Origin: G020348385 sp964538085 | Lineage (GTDB): Bacteria; Acidobacteriota; Aminicenantia; Aminicenantales; Aminicenantaceae | DNA length: 64,000 bases | NCBI GenBank assembly: GCA_964538085.1 | Contig: CAZIDF010000009.1 | Coordinates: 62,001 to 126,000, forward strand | Reading direction: 5' to 3' | Shown here: positions 43,529-52,273 of the stretch, one piece after another | How the letters are laid out: each line of letters begins with the position of its first letter | How positions within the stretch are numbered: the stretch's first letter is position 1 | Translations under genes and position numbers: made by a program | Notes under the pieces: generated by a model | Seen by the model: only the letters and a program-made list of their open reading frames with translations | Database searches by the model: none | Told to the model about the DNA's origin: nothing

Positions 43529-44430
43529 AGGGCACCATCTTCGATATCAAGCGATACGCCATCCATGACGGTCCTGGAATCCGAACGACTGTATTTTTCA
43601 AGGGGTGCACCCTTCGGTGCCAGTGGTGCCACAATCCAGAAGGTATAAAATTCGAACACGAAATCATGTTCCGTTCTTCCCGTTGTGCGGAGGATTGCTG
43701 GGATTGTATTCCGTGTTGTCCCAAAAGAGCGATCGAGGAGAAAGGAAAGCTCATTGTGATCGATCATGATAAATGTGATCTTTGCGGGGTCTGCGGAGAT
43801 GTATGTGCTTATGAAGCTGTCGCCATCGTCGGCCGGGAAGTCACAGTGCCAGAAATCATAGATGAGGTGGAAAAAGACCAGCTTTTTTATGATGAGTCAA
43901 GGGGTGGAGTTACTATCTCGGGAGGCGAACCCCTGGCCCAAGGCGATTTTTTACTGGAGTTGCTGGAAGAGTTGAATAAGAGAGATATCCATGCCGCTGT
44001 CGACACCTCTGGATGTGTGCCATATGAAATTCTGGATGTTGTCAGCCAAAGGGCCGATCTTATTCTTTATGATTTGAAGGTAATGAATGAAAAAAGACAC
44101 AGAGTTTTCACTGGAGAGCCCAACGGTCAGATCCTCGAAAATCTTAGAAGATTGAATGAAAAAGGAAACGACATCATCATCAGGATGCCGGTGATAAAAG
44201 GCCTGAATGACGACCAGGAAAATATCCAAAGCATGGTGGATTTTCTTCTCCCTCTGAGAAAAACGTGGCAGATCAACCTACTTCCTTTTCACCGGGGTGG
44301 AGAGGGAAAATTAGAACGGTTGAATAAAAAAATTCCTCTTGTCGATTTTAAAACTCCAACGGAAAAAAAACTCGAAGAAATCAGGGATAGATTGTCTTCT
44401 TATGGATTTAGAGTAAAAATCGGAGGTTAA
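43525..44430 (+). CDS. hypE: Glycyl radical enzyme activase (radical SAM)
   Basis: 301 residues overlapping the regulator stop (ATGA). The radical SAM motif CTLRCQWC spans Cys28-Cys35. Two ferredoxin-like clusters follow: CAEDCWDCIPCCPKRA (about 54-69) and CDLCGVCGDVCAYEA (about 85-99). TISGGEPLAQG is the SAM-binding GGE motif. It installs the glycyl radical on the enzyme encoded 2 bases downstream. The two-cluster insertion is typical of activases for glycerol dehydratase, CutC and HypD-type enzymes, and absent from the PflB activase. The symbol follows the inferred partner. Confidence 0.9.
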   Translation: MKGTIFDIKRYAIHDGPGIRTTVFFKGCTLRCQWCHNPEGIKFEHEIMFRSSRCAEDCWDCIPCCPKRAIEEKGKLIVIDHDKCDLCGVCGDVCAYEAVAIVGREVTVPEIIDEVEKDQLFYDESRGGVTISGGEPLAQGDFLLELLEELNKRDIHAAVDTSGCVPYEILDVVSQRADLILYDLKVMNEKRHRVFTGEPNGQILENLRRLNEKGNDIIIRMPVIKGLNDDQENIQSMVDFLLPLRKTWQINLLPFHRGGEGKLERLNKKIPLVDFKTPTEKKLEEIRDRLSSYGFRVKIGG

Positions 44431-44432
44431 AA

Positions 44433-46796
44433 ATGAATGAACGCATAAAAAAACTTAGGGAACAGAGTTTGCAGGCGAAACCCTCCATTTCTTCGGAGAG
44501 AGCTCTGCTTGTCACAGAATTTTATAAAAGCGATGTAGCGCAAAGAGTTTCGGCGCCTGTGCGGAGAGCTTTAGCCTTCAAGCACATCCTCGAGAACAAG
44601 GCCATTTGCATAAACGAAGGAGAACTTATAGTCGGGGAACGAGGACCTTCACCCAAAGCAACGCCGACCTATCCCGAAGTGACAGCTCACAGCTTGAAGG
44701 ACTTGAGGATTTTAGACACACGGAAAAAAACGTCATTCTCTGTCGACGAGGGAACAAAGGAGCTTTACAAAAACGAGATCATCCCATTTTGGAGAGGGAA
44801 GTCCATTCGGGACAGGATATTCGGCGAGATGTCCCAGCAATGGATCAATGCCTATGAAGCAGGGATTTTCACGGAATTTATGGAACAAAGAGCACCCGGG
44901 CACACCGTATTGGATGACAAAATCTACAAGAAGGGATTTGTCGATTTTAAAAAAGATATCGAAGATAGCCTGGCAAAGCTGGATTTTTTAAATGATCCTG
45001 ATGCTTACAAAAAGAGAGAAGAACTCATTGCCATGGACATCTGTGCCGATGCGCTTATCCATTATGCCGAACGCCATGCGGAAGAGGCGAACAAACTTGC
45101 TGATAAGGAAAAAGATCCAAAAAGGAAAAAAGAGCTGGAAACGATCGCGAGAGTGTGTTCGCTCGTGCCTGCCAACGCTCCTCGCAATTTCTGGGAAGCT
45201 CTTCAGTACTACTGGTTCGTTCACCTCGGCGTGATCATCGAATTCAACACGTGGGATTCCTTTAATCCTGGAAGATTGGACCAGCATCTGTATCCTTTCT
45301 TCAAGAAAGAGCGGGAAAATAAGACACTTTCTGAAGAAAGGGCTCGAGAACTCCTTGAGGCCTTTTGGATAAAATTCAACAATCAGCCGGCTCCGCCTAA
45401 AGTGGGAGTGACAGCCCAAGAAAGCGGCACATACACAGATTTTGCCCTGATTAACACTGGGGGAGTCAAGTCGGATGGCTCGGATGCGGTGAACGAACTT
45501 TCTTATCTTATCCTGGATGTGGTCGAAGAGATGAGAATACTCCAGCCAAGTTCTATGGTTCAGATCAGCAAAAAAAATCCAGACAAGTTTCTGAAAAGGG
45601 CGCTCAAGGTTGTGAAAACAGGCTTTGGACAACCGTCGATCTTCAACACAGATGCCATTGTCCAGGAGCTCGTTCGTCAGGGGAAGTCGGTCGAGGATGC
45701 GCGGAATGGGGGGACGAGTGGATGTGTGGAAGCCGGAGCCTTCGGGAAAGAGAGCTATATCCTCACCGGATATTTCAACATGCCCAAGGTTCTTGAGATC
45801 ACCCTGAACAATGGGGTAGATCCCCGGACAGGAAAAACCATCGGTGTTCAAACCGGAAGCCCGGAAAGATTTGCAGACTATGACGAACTGTTCGAAGCAT
45901 TCAAAAAACAGCTGAAGCATTTTGTCGATATCAAAGTCGCTGGCAATAACATCATCGAGCGTCTGTATGCTGAATATCTTCCCACGCCCTTTCTTTCCCT
46001 TTTGATCGATGACTGTATTGCCACTGGGAAAGACTACCATGATGGCGGAGCACGCTATAACACGAACTACATCCAGGGTGTGGGACTCGGTAGCATGACC
46101 GATATCCTGACATCGATAAGGTACAATGTGTACGACAAAAAACATGTCAGTATGCGCCGCCTGCTCGCAACTCTGAAGAGCAACTTCGAAGAGGACGAAA
46201 CTCTGAGGCAGAGATTTCTCAATAAGACCCCCAAATACGGAAACGATGAGGATTATGCTGACGATATCATGAAATCTATTTTTGAAGCCTATTTCGACAG
46301 CGTGGACGGAAGGCCCAACACCAAGGGTGGGAATTACCGGATAAACCTTCTGCCGACCACGGTTCATGTCTATTTTGGGAGCGTTATCGGGGCGACAGCC
46401 GACGGGAGAAAAGCGGCGGAGCCACTCTCCGAAGGCGTGTCTCCTGTCCAAGGATCGGATAGACTCGGCCCAACCGCAGTATTGAAGTCTGTGGGCAAAA
46501 TGGATCATGTTCGCACGGGAGGAACCCTTCTCAACCAAAAATTCACTCCACATCTATTGGCTGATGATGAAGGGATCGATAAGCTGTCACATCTAGTCCG
46601 GTCTTATTTCAAGATGGATGGCCACCACATTCAATTCAATGTAGTCAGCGCAGATACCCTCCGAGATGCCCAGAAGCACCCAGAAAAATACAGGGATTTG
46701 ATAGTGAGAGTAGCCGGTTACAGCGATTACTTTTTGGACTTGAGCCTCGATCTGCAGAACGAGATCATCCACAGAACCGAACATCTTTCTTTTTAA
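44433..46796 (+). CDS. hypD: Glycyl radical enzyme, trans-4-hydroxy-L-proline dehydratase (HypD)-like
   Basis: 787 residues. The catalytic thiyl Cys is Cys431 in GGTSGCVEAGAFGKESY, with the catalytic Glu433. The glycyl radical residue is Gly762 in VRVAGYSDYF near the C-terminus. GCVE places it with dehydratase/eliminase glycyl radical enzymes rather than PflB. Spacing matches the C. difficile HypD residues I recall (Cys434 and Gly765). The stretch HDGGARYNTNYIQGVGLGSM and LTGYFNMPKVLEITLNNGVD are HypD-like. HypD dehydrates trans-4-hydroxyproline to pyrroline-5-carboxylate under anoxic conditions. Downstream Xaa-Pro aminopeptidase supports a proline/hydroxyproline diet. A different substrate within the family cannot be excluded. 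Confidence 0.8.
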   Translation: MNERIKKLREQSLQAKPSISSERALLVTEFYKSDVAQRVSAPVRRALAFKHILENKAICINEGELIVGERGPSPKATPTYPEVTAHSLKDLRILDTRKKTSFSVDEGTKELYKNEIIPFWRGKSIRDRIFGEMSQQWINAYEAGIFTEFMEQRAPGHTVLDDKIYKKGFVDFKKDIEDSLAKLDFLNDPDAYKKREELIAMDICADALIHYAERHAEEANKLADKEKDPKRKKELETIARVCSLVPANAPRNFWEALQYYWFVHLGVIIEFNTWDSFNPGRLDQHLYPFFKKERENKTLSEERARELLEAFWIKFNNQPAPPKVGVTAQESGTYTDFALINTGGVKSDGSDAVNELSYLILDVVEEMRILQPSSMVQISKKNPDKFLKRALKVVKTGFGQPSIFNTDAIVQELVRQGKSVEDARNGGTSGCVEAGAFGKESYILTGYFNMPKVLEITLNNGVDPRTGKTIGVQTGSPERFADYDELFEAFKKQLKHFVDIKVAGNNIIERLYAEYLPTPFLSLLIDDCIATGKDYHDGGARYNTNYIQGVGLGSMTDILTSIRYNVYDKKHVSMRRLLATLKSNFEEDETLRQRFLNKTPKYGNDEDYADDIMKSIFEAYFDSVDGRPNTKGGNYRINLLPTTVHVYFGSVIGATADGRKAAEPLSEGVSPVQGSDRLGPTAVLKSVGKMDHVRTGGTLLNQKFTPHLLADDEGIDKLSHLVRSYFKMDGHHIQFNVVSADTLRDAQKHPEKYRDLIVRVAGYSDYFLDLSLDLQNEIIHRTEHLSF

Positions 46797-46935
46797 TTGG
46801 GGACAGGATATGTTTTCACTTATTTTATTTTGATTGTCTTCTATTTTTTCCGATAGTTAGTAGGATTCGCCTTTAATTTTGATAAGGATATTCTTTGATA
46901 TCAAATTAATTAGTGAAAACATATCCTGTCCCCAA
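46797..46935. repeat. 139-base element with perfect 24-base terminal inverted repeats
   Basis: Left end 46797-46820 begins TTGGGGACAGGATATG and continues TTTTCACT; right end 46912-46935 is its exact reverse complement. The interior is AT-rich with no gene. It starts directly after the hypD stop codon. The outer TTGGGGACAGGATA is shared with the element at 3772-3843. It looks like a miniature inverted-repeat or REP-type element; as RNA it would form a very stable stem and may end the hypD transcript. Confidence 0.8.
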
Positions 46936-47006
46936 TTTAAAACCTTGTGTCGTTGGAAGGGATTGGTATATCATTGTATTTACACTTATAAACAAGGAGT
47001 GCGAGC

Positions 47007-48398
47007 ATGTTTGATTCGAAGATCTATACCGAGCGCCGCGAGCGGTTGAAAGAACAAGTGGGTTCCGGACTGCTTTTGTTTCTCGGAAACGAAGAAAGCC
47101 CGATGAATTATCCGGCTAATCCTTATCATTTCCGCCAGGACAGTTCTTTCCTCTATTTTTTCGGTTTGGATACACCTTCTCTGGCTGCTATCGTGGATGT
47201 AGACGAGGACAAAGATGTGATTTTCGGGAATGATGTGGACATTGAAGACATCATCTGGATGGGTCATCTTCCGACAATAAAAGAACGGGCTTCTCTTGTG
47301 GGCGTTTCCGAGACTGAACCTCTAGCTCAATTAGAGGATACGATCAAGAAAGCCCAAATAAAGGGAAAAACCATCCATTATCTCCCTCCTTACAGACCTG
47401 AGACAGTTCATAAAATCGCACAATTAATAGGGATAGAACATGATTCTGTGAAAAAACTTGCTTCAAAAGAATTCATCAGGGCGGTGGTTGTCCAGAGAAA
47501 TGTGAAAATACCGGAAGAGATCGCACAAATGGAGCTGGCCCATGAAGTGACATATGACATGTACCTAGCTGCGATGAAGATGGCCAAGCACGGAACGCAT
47601 GAATACGAAATTGTCGGCGCGATGGAAGGGATCGTCGGAGGGTCCGATTGCCATGTAGCTTTTCCCATCATCCTCACCAAAAATGGACAAATCCTTCATA
47701 ATCATTTCCATGGGAACAAACTGGAAGAGGGGAATCTTCTTGTGATGGATGCCGGCTCAGACTCACCTATGAATTACGCCTCGGATATCACCCGGACCGT
47801 TCCGGTCGGAGGCAAGTTCACGGAAAAACAGAGACAGATCTATGAAATCGTGCTGCTATCTCAGGAAACGGCCATCCAGAACATCAAGCCCAATATTATG
47901 TTCAAAGACATCCATCTCCAATCTGCTTCGGTTATAGCTTCAGGACTGAAAGAAATCGGATTGATGAAAGGAGACATGGATGCAGCCGTCCAAGCGGGCG
48001 CCCATGCCCTGTTCTTTCCTCATGGATTGGGACACATGATCGGCCTGGATGTGCATGACATGGAGGATCTAGGCGAAGATTTTGTGGGGTATGACCACAC
48101 GGTCCAGCGAAGCTCACAATTTGGACTTGCCTATCTGCGCCTAGCCAAAAAACTGGAACCCGGCTATGTGCTCACGGTCGAGCCTGGGATTTATTTCATT
48201 CCGGCTTTGATCGACCAGTGGTCTGCCCAAAATAAATTTGCGGATTTCATCGATTACCAAAAGGTCGAAGATTACAGGGATTTCGGAGGCATCCGGATTG
48301 AGGATGATGTTCTTGTGACAGAAGAAGGGAGCAAGATTTTAGGAAAGCACATTCCTAAAACGGTGGAGGAAGTAGAGAAAATCACGGCAACTGGGTAG
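47007..48398 (+). CDS. pepP: Xaa-Pro aminopeptidase (M24B family)
   Basis: 463 residues with AAGGAG before the ATG. Residues 1-130 form the AMP_N domain (ERRERLKEQVGSGLLLFLGN). The M24 pita-bread domain shows the five metal ligands: Asp in LVMDAGSDSPMNYASD and DITRTVP, His in HGLGHMIGLDVHDM, and Glu in TVEPGIYF and IRIEDDVLVTEEG. It removes any N-terminal residue followed by proline. Next to a HypD-like enzyme this would release proline- or hydroxyproline-containing products from collagen-like peptides. Its last 17 bases overlap the convergent M16 gene. Confidence 0.92.
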   Translation: MFDSKIYTERRERLKEQVGSGLLLFLGNEESPMNYPANPYHFRQDSSFLYFFGLDTPSLAAIVDVDEDKDVIFGNDVDIEDIIWMGHLPTIKERASLVGVSETEPLAQLEDTIKKAQIKGKTIHYLPPYRPETVHKIAQLIGIEHDSVKKLASKEFIRAVVVQRNVKIPEEIAQMELAHEVTYDMYLAAMKMAKHGTHEYEIVGAMEGIVGGSDCHVAFPIILTKNGQILHNHFHGNKLEEGNLLVMDAGSDSPMNYASDITRTVPVGGKFTEKQRQIYEIVLLSQETAIQNIKPNIMFKDIHLQSASVIASGLKEIGLMKGDMDAAVQAGAHALFFPHGLGHMIGLDVHDMEDLGEDFVGYDHTVQRSSQFGLAYLRLAKKLEPGYVLTVEPGIYFIPALIDQWSAQNKFADFIDYQKVEDYRDFGGIRIEDDVLVTEEGSKILGKHIPKTVEEVEKITATG

Positions 48399-49719
48399 GC
48401 CCGACTGTTATCGAAACCGTCGTTTTCGGGTTCAAAACTTCGCTGATAAATGCGTTGAATTCCTCGAGAGTCGTGGCATCGATTTCTACCAGAAGCCTGT
48501 TCAAGAAATCAAATCCCAAACCTGAGGCTTCCAGGAAAGCAAGATTATAGGTTTTGTCATCCTTTGTCTCGTTCTCTCTTATGGCCATGCCTTTGGCGTA
48601 GATCTTGGCTATGCTGAGCTCTTCGTTAGAGATCCCGGTCTGATAAAGATCTTCGATCGTTTTCTTCAATTCTTCTATGGCGGAATCCTTCTTGGATTGA
48701 TCCGTCTCAAGATAGGCTTCGAGCATGCCTCTATCCTTCAACAGGAATGCTCTTGAATTGACGATGTAGGCGAGCTTTTTTTCGGTCCTCAATGACCAGA
48801 GTTTTGAGTTCATCCCTTTGCCCAAAAGATTTTGGAGCATCATCGAGAGCACATAGTTTCTTTCAGATATTTTGGGGAGTGGAAAAGCCATGTAAACCAA
48901 GATCTGTTGAGTTTCTTTTTCAAGGGTGATGCTTTTTTCCTCGATCGGTGAAAAAGAGGGACGATCGACTTCTTTAGGTTTCCCCTCGGGAAATTCTTCG
49001 AAGTAGGGTTGCATGATGCTCAGCACTTTATCCTTTTCCATATTGGTCGAAACGATGACGATCATGTTTCCAGCTTTGACATATCTATTGAAATAATCCT
49101 CCACATCCCTCTTTTTGATATTTTTCAAAGATTCTTCTGTCCCATAGGCATCGCTGGCGTATGGACTGCCTGAAAAAAAAACATTCATTGCAGCCGCATG
49201 AGCAAGATTTATCGGGTCGTCTTCTTGAAGCTTTCTGTAGTGGTTCATGAGCTCCTTTGTTCTGTCGATTCGCAATCCTGAAATCAAAGGATCCTTCAGG
49301 ATTTGAGTGCTTAGCATTATGGCCTCTTCGAGATTTTCTGAGAGACAGGAAATCTTTAAGATGGAGAAATCTTCTTGTGAGAAAAAAGTTCGGTTTGTGG
49401 CCTGATTCATCAAGCGTTGCAGTTGTTGTTGGTCGGGCAGGTCAAGGCAAAGCCGCGTGGTCAGGAAAGCCACTCCTCCCTTTCCATCGACTTCTCCTCG
49501 TCTTCCCCCCTGGATCAGGATTTGTGTCACCGTTGTCGGAGAGGCATCGTCTTTCTGGTAAATGAAAGTCATGCCGTTGGAAAAGATTTCCTTTTCTGGC
49601 TTGTTTTTTAAGAGAGTGCCTGTCGATGCCTCAAGAACGAGAACGCAGAGGGCACAGAGAAGGAACAATCCCCATGTTCTCGATATAAGTCTTGGCGATG
49701 ACATGGGTGTTGGCCTCAT
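48382..49719 (-). CDS. M16-family peptidase homologue lacking the zinc motif (probable partner subunit)
   Basis: 445 residues with a signal peptide-like N-terminus (about 12-32). The M16 fold is recognisable by IFSNGMTFIYQKDDASPTT and RTEKKLAYIVNSRAFLLKDR, but where active enzymes have HxxEH this one reads GGVAFLTTRLCLD, so it cannot bind zinc in the usual way. The Arg/Tyr substrate-binding region is retained. In two-subunit M16 peptidases one subunit is active and the other helps bind substrate; the active one is encoded just upstream with a 4-base overlap. Export signals on both place the complex in the periplasm. Confidence 0.83.
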   Translation of the reverse strand: MRPTPMSSPRLISRTWGLFLLCALCVLVLEASTGTLLKNKPEKEIFSNGMTFIYQKDDASPTTVTQILIQGGRRGEVDGKGGVAFLTTRLCLDLPDQQQLQRLMNQATNRTFFSQEDFSILKISCLSENLEEAIMLSTQILKDPLISGLRIDRTKELMNHYRKLQEDDPINLAHAAAMNVFFSGSPYASDAYGTEESLKNIKKRDVEDYFNRYVKAGNMIVIVSTNMEKDKVLSIMQPYFEEFPEGKPKEVDRPSFSPIEEKSITLEKETQQILVYMAFPLPKISERNYVLSMMLQNLLGKGMNSKLWSLRTEKKLAYIVNSRAFLLKDRGMLEAYLETDQSKKDSAIEELKKTIEDLYQTGISNEELSIAKIYAKGMAIRENETKDDKTYNLAFLEASGLGFDFLNRLLVEIDATTLEEFNAFISEVLNPKTTVSITVGPTQLP

Positions 49720-51089
49720 TTTTTTTTCTTCTTGGGTTTGATGGATATGATGACGTATCCGTTTTTGCTGAGATAATCACCCGCAGCCTTTCTTAAATCG
49801 GTAGCTGTTATTCTCTCTATATTTTCAATATAGGGGCCGCGGTTTGTCCTTCCTTTGCTCCGGAGTGAATGAGTTGCCATTCCCAGAGCGAGATTCAATC
49901 CATTTTCTTGGGATTGATGAAACCGAAATTTGATCTGATTTTTTGCACTTTCTAGATAGTCGAGTGCATAAAATTGGGAATCGCCCGAATAATCGGTTTT
50001 GGAGTAGTTGAGCTTTCTTGTACCTTTCAGAAATTTGATGGCCTCTCTTTTTGCAGCCTGGATTTTGCCGGGATCCAGCGTCAAGTAGATGGTTATGACT
50101 CCTCCGTAGGTGTAGGATCCATATCCCATGGTAATGGTTTCCACGAGTTCTCTTCTTCCCCTCAAGGGTTGGTTCAACAAAGGGATTACGCCTCGTCCGA
50201 GAACCTCGGTCAGAACATCCACAGTGTATTGATCTTTTTCGTTGTAACCCGGCCCCATTGTGCCTATGACAAGATACCCGCTATTCACATCCATCTCATG
50301 TTCTATCTCGATGTCTTTTTCGATCGGGATGGCCATATCGAATTTTTGAGGAGTGAATCCTTTATTTTCCAGTTGTCCGAACTTGGCCCCGATTTTCTCC
50401 TTCATTTCTTCTATGTCAAAATCGCCCACGATAGCCAATGCGCAGTTAGCCGGAACGAAATATTTTTGGTGGAATTCTAGGATATCCTCTACGGAAGCCG
50501 CTTCGATGATCTCTTCTTTCCCATAGATCGGTTTTTGGTATGGATGATTCTGGAAAAGATTCTGATAAACGAGTGACGTGGCATATTTGAGTGGATCATC
50601 TTTTATCTGAGTCAACTCTTCCAAGATGATTTGTTTTTCCTTATCCAGCTCTTCTTGAGTGAGCTTCATCTGAAACAGTATTTCCTTTTGATTCTCCAAG
50701 GCAAAATCAATGAATTCAGAAGGGAGGGACAACTCGAAGGTTGCGAGATCGCGCCCTGTGTGGGCATTGAAATAAGCGCCATGGGCCCTTATATCCTGGC
50801 CGATCTCTTCGCCAGACCGCATTTCTGTCCCACGAAACAGGATGGAGTGCTCGAGGATATGCACGAGTCCACTGGTTTGATCCGATTCATTCTTTGTCCC
50901 GAGATCAAAGGCAAATACAAAATCGAGCAAAGGGATAGAGTGTCTTTCATACAGAAGAACCCTCATACCGTTTTCAAGCCCATAATCCTCGAATCGGGTA
51001 TTGCCTGATTCTTGGCCAATGTCGAGCGCAGGTACAAATAGAATACTGACAAGAACAAGGACAGAAAACTTGCTGCGGAAAATTTTCAA
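49716..51089 (-). CDS. M16-family zinc peptidase, active subunit
   Basis: 457 residues with an N-terminal signal peptide (FSVLVLVSILFVPALDIG). The inverted zinc motif HILEH is in SGLVHILEHSILFRGTEM (about 80-97), with the distal Glu expected about 77 residues on. The C-terminal half carries the M16 companion fold. It should degrade peptides in the periplasm together with the inactive homologue. It is coupled on both sides: the start overlaps the potassium channel gene and the stop overlaps the partner subunit. Its C-terminal KKKKK tail is unusual. Confidence 0.88.
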   Translation of the reverse strand: MKIFRSKFSVLVLVSILFVPALDIGQESGNTRFEDYGLENGMRVLLYERHSIPLLDFVFAFDLGTKNESDQTSGLVHILEHSILFRGTEMRSGEEIGQDIRAHGAYFNAHTGRDLATFELSLPSEFIDFALENQKEILFQMKLTQEELDKEKQIILEELTQIKDDPLKYATSLVYQNLFQNHPYQKPIYGKEEIIEAASVEDILEFHQKYFVPANCALAIVGDFDIEEMKEKIGAKFGQLENKGFTPQKFDMAIPIEKDIEIEHEMDVNSGYLVIGTMGPGYNEKDQYTVDVLTEVLGRGVIPLLNQPLRGRRELVETITMGYGSYTYGGVITIYLTLDPGKIQAAKREAIKFLKGTRKLNYSKTDYSGDSQFYALDYLESAKNQIKFRFHQSQENGLNLALGMATHSLRSKGRTNRGPYIENIERITATDLRKAAGDYLSKNGYVIISIKPKKKKK

Positions 51090-52090
51090 GCTACCACCTC
51101 GATATAGTTTTTTTCGAAGAGATCGAGATCCGTGTTATTCCCCATTACCAATAGGGTATCACCTGTCTCCAATTTCATAGCAGGTGAAGGATTGAAAACT
51201 ATTTCTTGACCAGGTTTTTTTACAGCCACCACGATAACATTCGCTCTTCGTCGAATGTCACATTCAGCCAAGGTGCGGTCCATAATTTTTGCATTCTTGT
51301 GAATAGTGAGCTCTTCCATCAAGAGAGACAATTCGCTGCGACGGATGATCAAGTCTAAAAAATCGACCAGAGTAGGGCGGATAATTCCTTGTGCGATTTT
51401 CAATCCGCCTTCCTTATAAGGACTAACCACTTTATTGGCGCCGATTTGGAGGATCTTTCTTTCGGCGTCATCTCCCAAAGCTTTTGACGAGACGAAAAGA
51501 GAAGGATTGATCATCTTTACGGTCATGACAAGATAAAGGTTGTCCGCATCTGTGGCGAGAAGAGCAGCCAGAGCTTTTGCTCTTTTTATTCCTGCAAGTA
51601 TCAAGGCATCTTCATGAGTGGCATCTCCTTCGATGTACAGACAATCCCGTTTGTTTCTGAGTTCGGCAAGACCTTTCTCGCTGTTATCGATCACCACGTA
51701 TGGGAGATTTTCTTCTTCCAGCTTTTCCCTGACAGTATTCCCCATACGACCATGTCCACAGATGATGAAGTGGTCTTTGAGTTTTTGTATCTTTTTTTCC
51801 ATCCTTTTTCTCCGCCAGATTTTGTTGATGGTTCCTTCATACATGATTTCAGCCAGTTTTGAGAAGGCGTACATGACCGATCCGACTCCGCCCAAGATGA
51901 TAAAGATGGTGAATATTTGGCCCAGCTTGCTAAGAGGAGTGACTTCACGAAATCCAACGGTAAAAACCGTGATAATGGTCATATACAGGGAATCGAGGAG
52001 AGAAACGGTTTCGATAACGTGGTATCCAATCGTACCGATCAACAACAGGGCTAGAAACAAAATAATCGGTCTTCGCATGCTCAAATCCAT
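51086..52090 (-). CDS. Potassium channel with RCK (TrkA-N/TrkA-C) regulatory domains
   Basis: 334 residues from ATG 52090 behind AAGGGG; a TTG at 52117 is a weaker alternative. Two membrane helices (about 7-27 and 60-82) flank a pore helix with filter TVFTVGFREVTPLSKLGQ, a TVGF variant of the usual TVGYG. A TrkA-N Rossmann domain begins DHFIICGHGRMGNTVREKL (about 103) and a TrkA-C domain lies at about 240-330. This is the MthK-like architecture, in which the RCK ring gates K+ flow. Its position as first gene of an operon with two periplasmic M16 peptidases has no obvious functional reason. Confidence 0.9.
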   Translation of the reverse strand: MDLSMRRPIILFLALLLIGTIGYHVIETVSLLDSLYMTIITVFTVGFREVTPLSKLGQIFTIFIILGGVGSVMYAFSKLAEIMYEGTINKIWRRKRMEKKIQKLKDHFIICGHGRMGNTVREKLEEENLPYVVIDNSEKGLAELRNKRDCLYIEGDATHEDALILAGIKRAKALAALLATDADNLYLVMTVKMINPSLFVSSKALGDDAERKILQIGANKVVSPYKEGGLKIAQGIIRPTLVDFLDLIIRRSELSLLMEELTIHKNAKIMDRTLAECDIRRRANVIVVAVKKPGQEIVFNPSPAMKLETGDTLLVMGNNTDLDLFEKNYIEVVA

Positions 52091-52273
52091 CTTACAATAT
52101 GCCCCTTCCCTTAGCAAGCGATCCGGATCCTAATAGGCTTATTGGTATGGCTGCAGCGATATTGAAGATTTAAAAATCTGCATGAGAGCGAACCCATACC
52201 TAAAAGCCGTATTTGAAGTTTTAGGCTGCGTGGGTTATCATCCTTTTAAAGATCTAATTATGAGGAAGAGACC

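Noticed and set aside
44988..46553. Long open frame (521 codons) on the minus strand opposite the glycyl radical enzyme
   Set aside because: It lies wholly inside hypD, whose catalytic and radical motifs are unmistakable, and shows no recognisable domain; it is a mirror frame caused by codon bias.
52141..52273. Sigma-54 promoter upstream of the NtrC-type regulator
   Set aside because: No GG-N10-GC element could be found by reading either strand; only a ribosome-binding site is supported.
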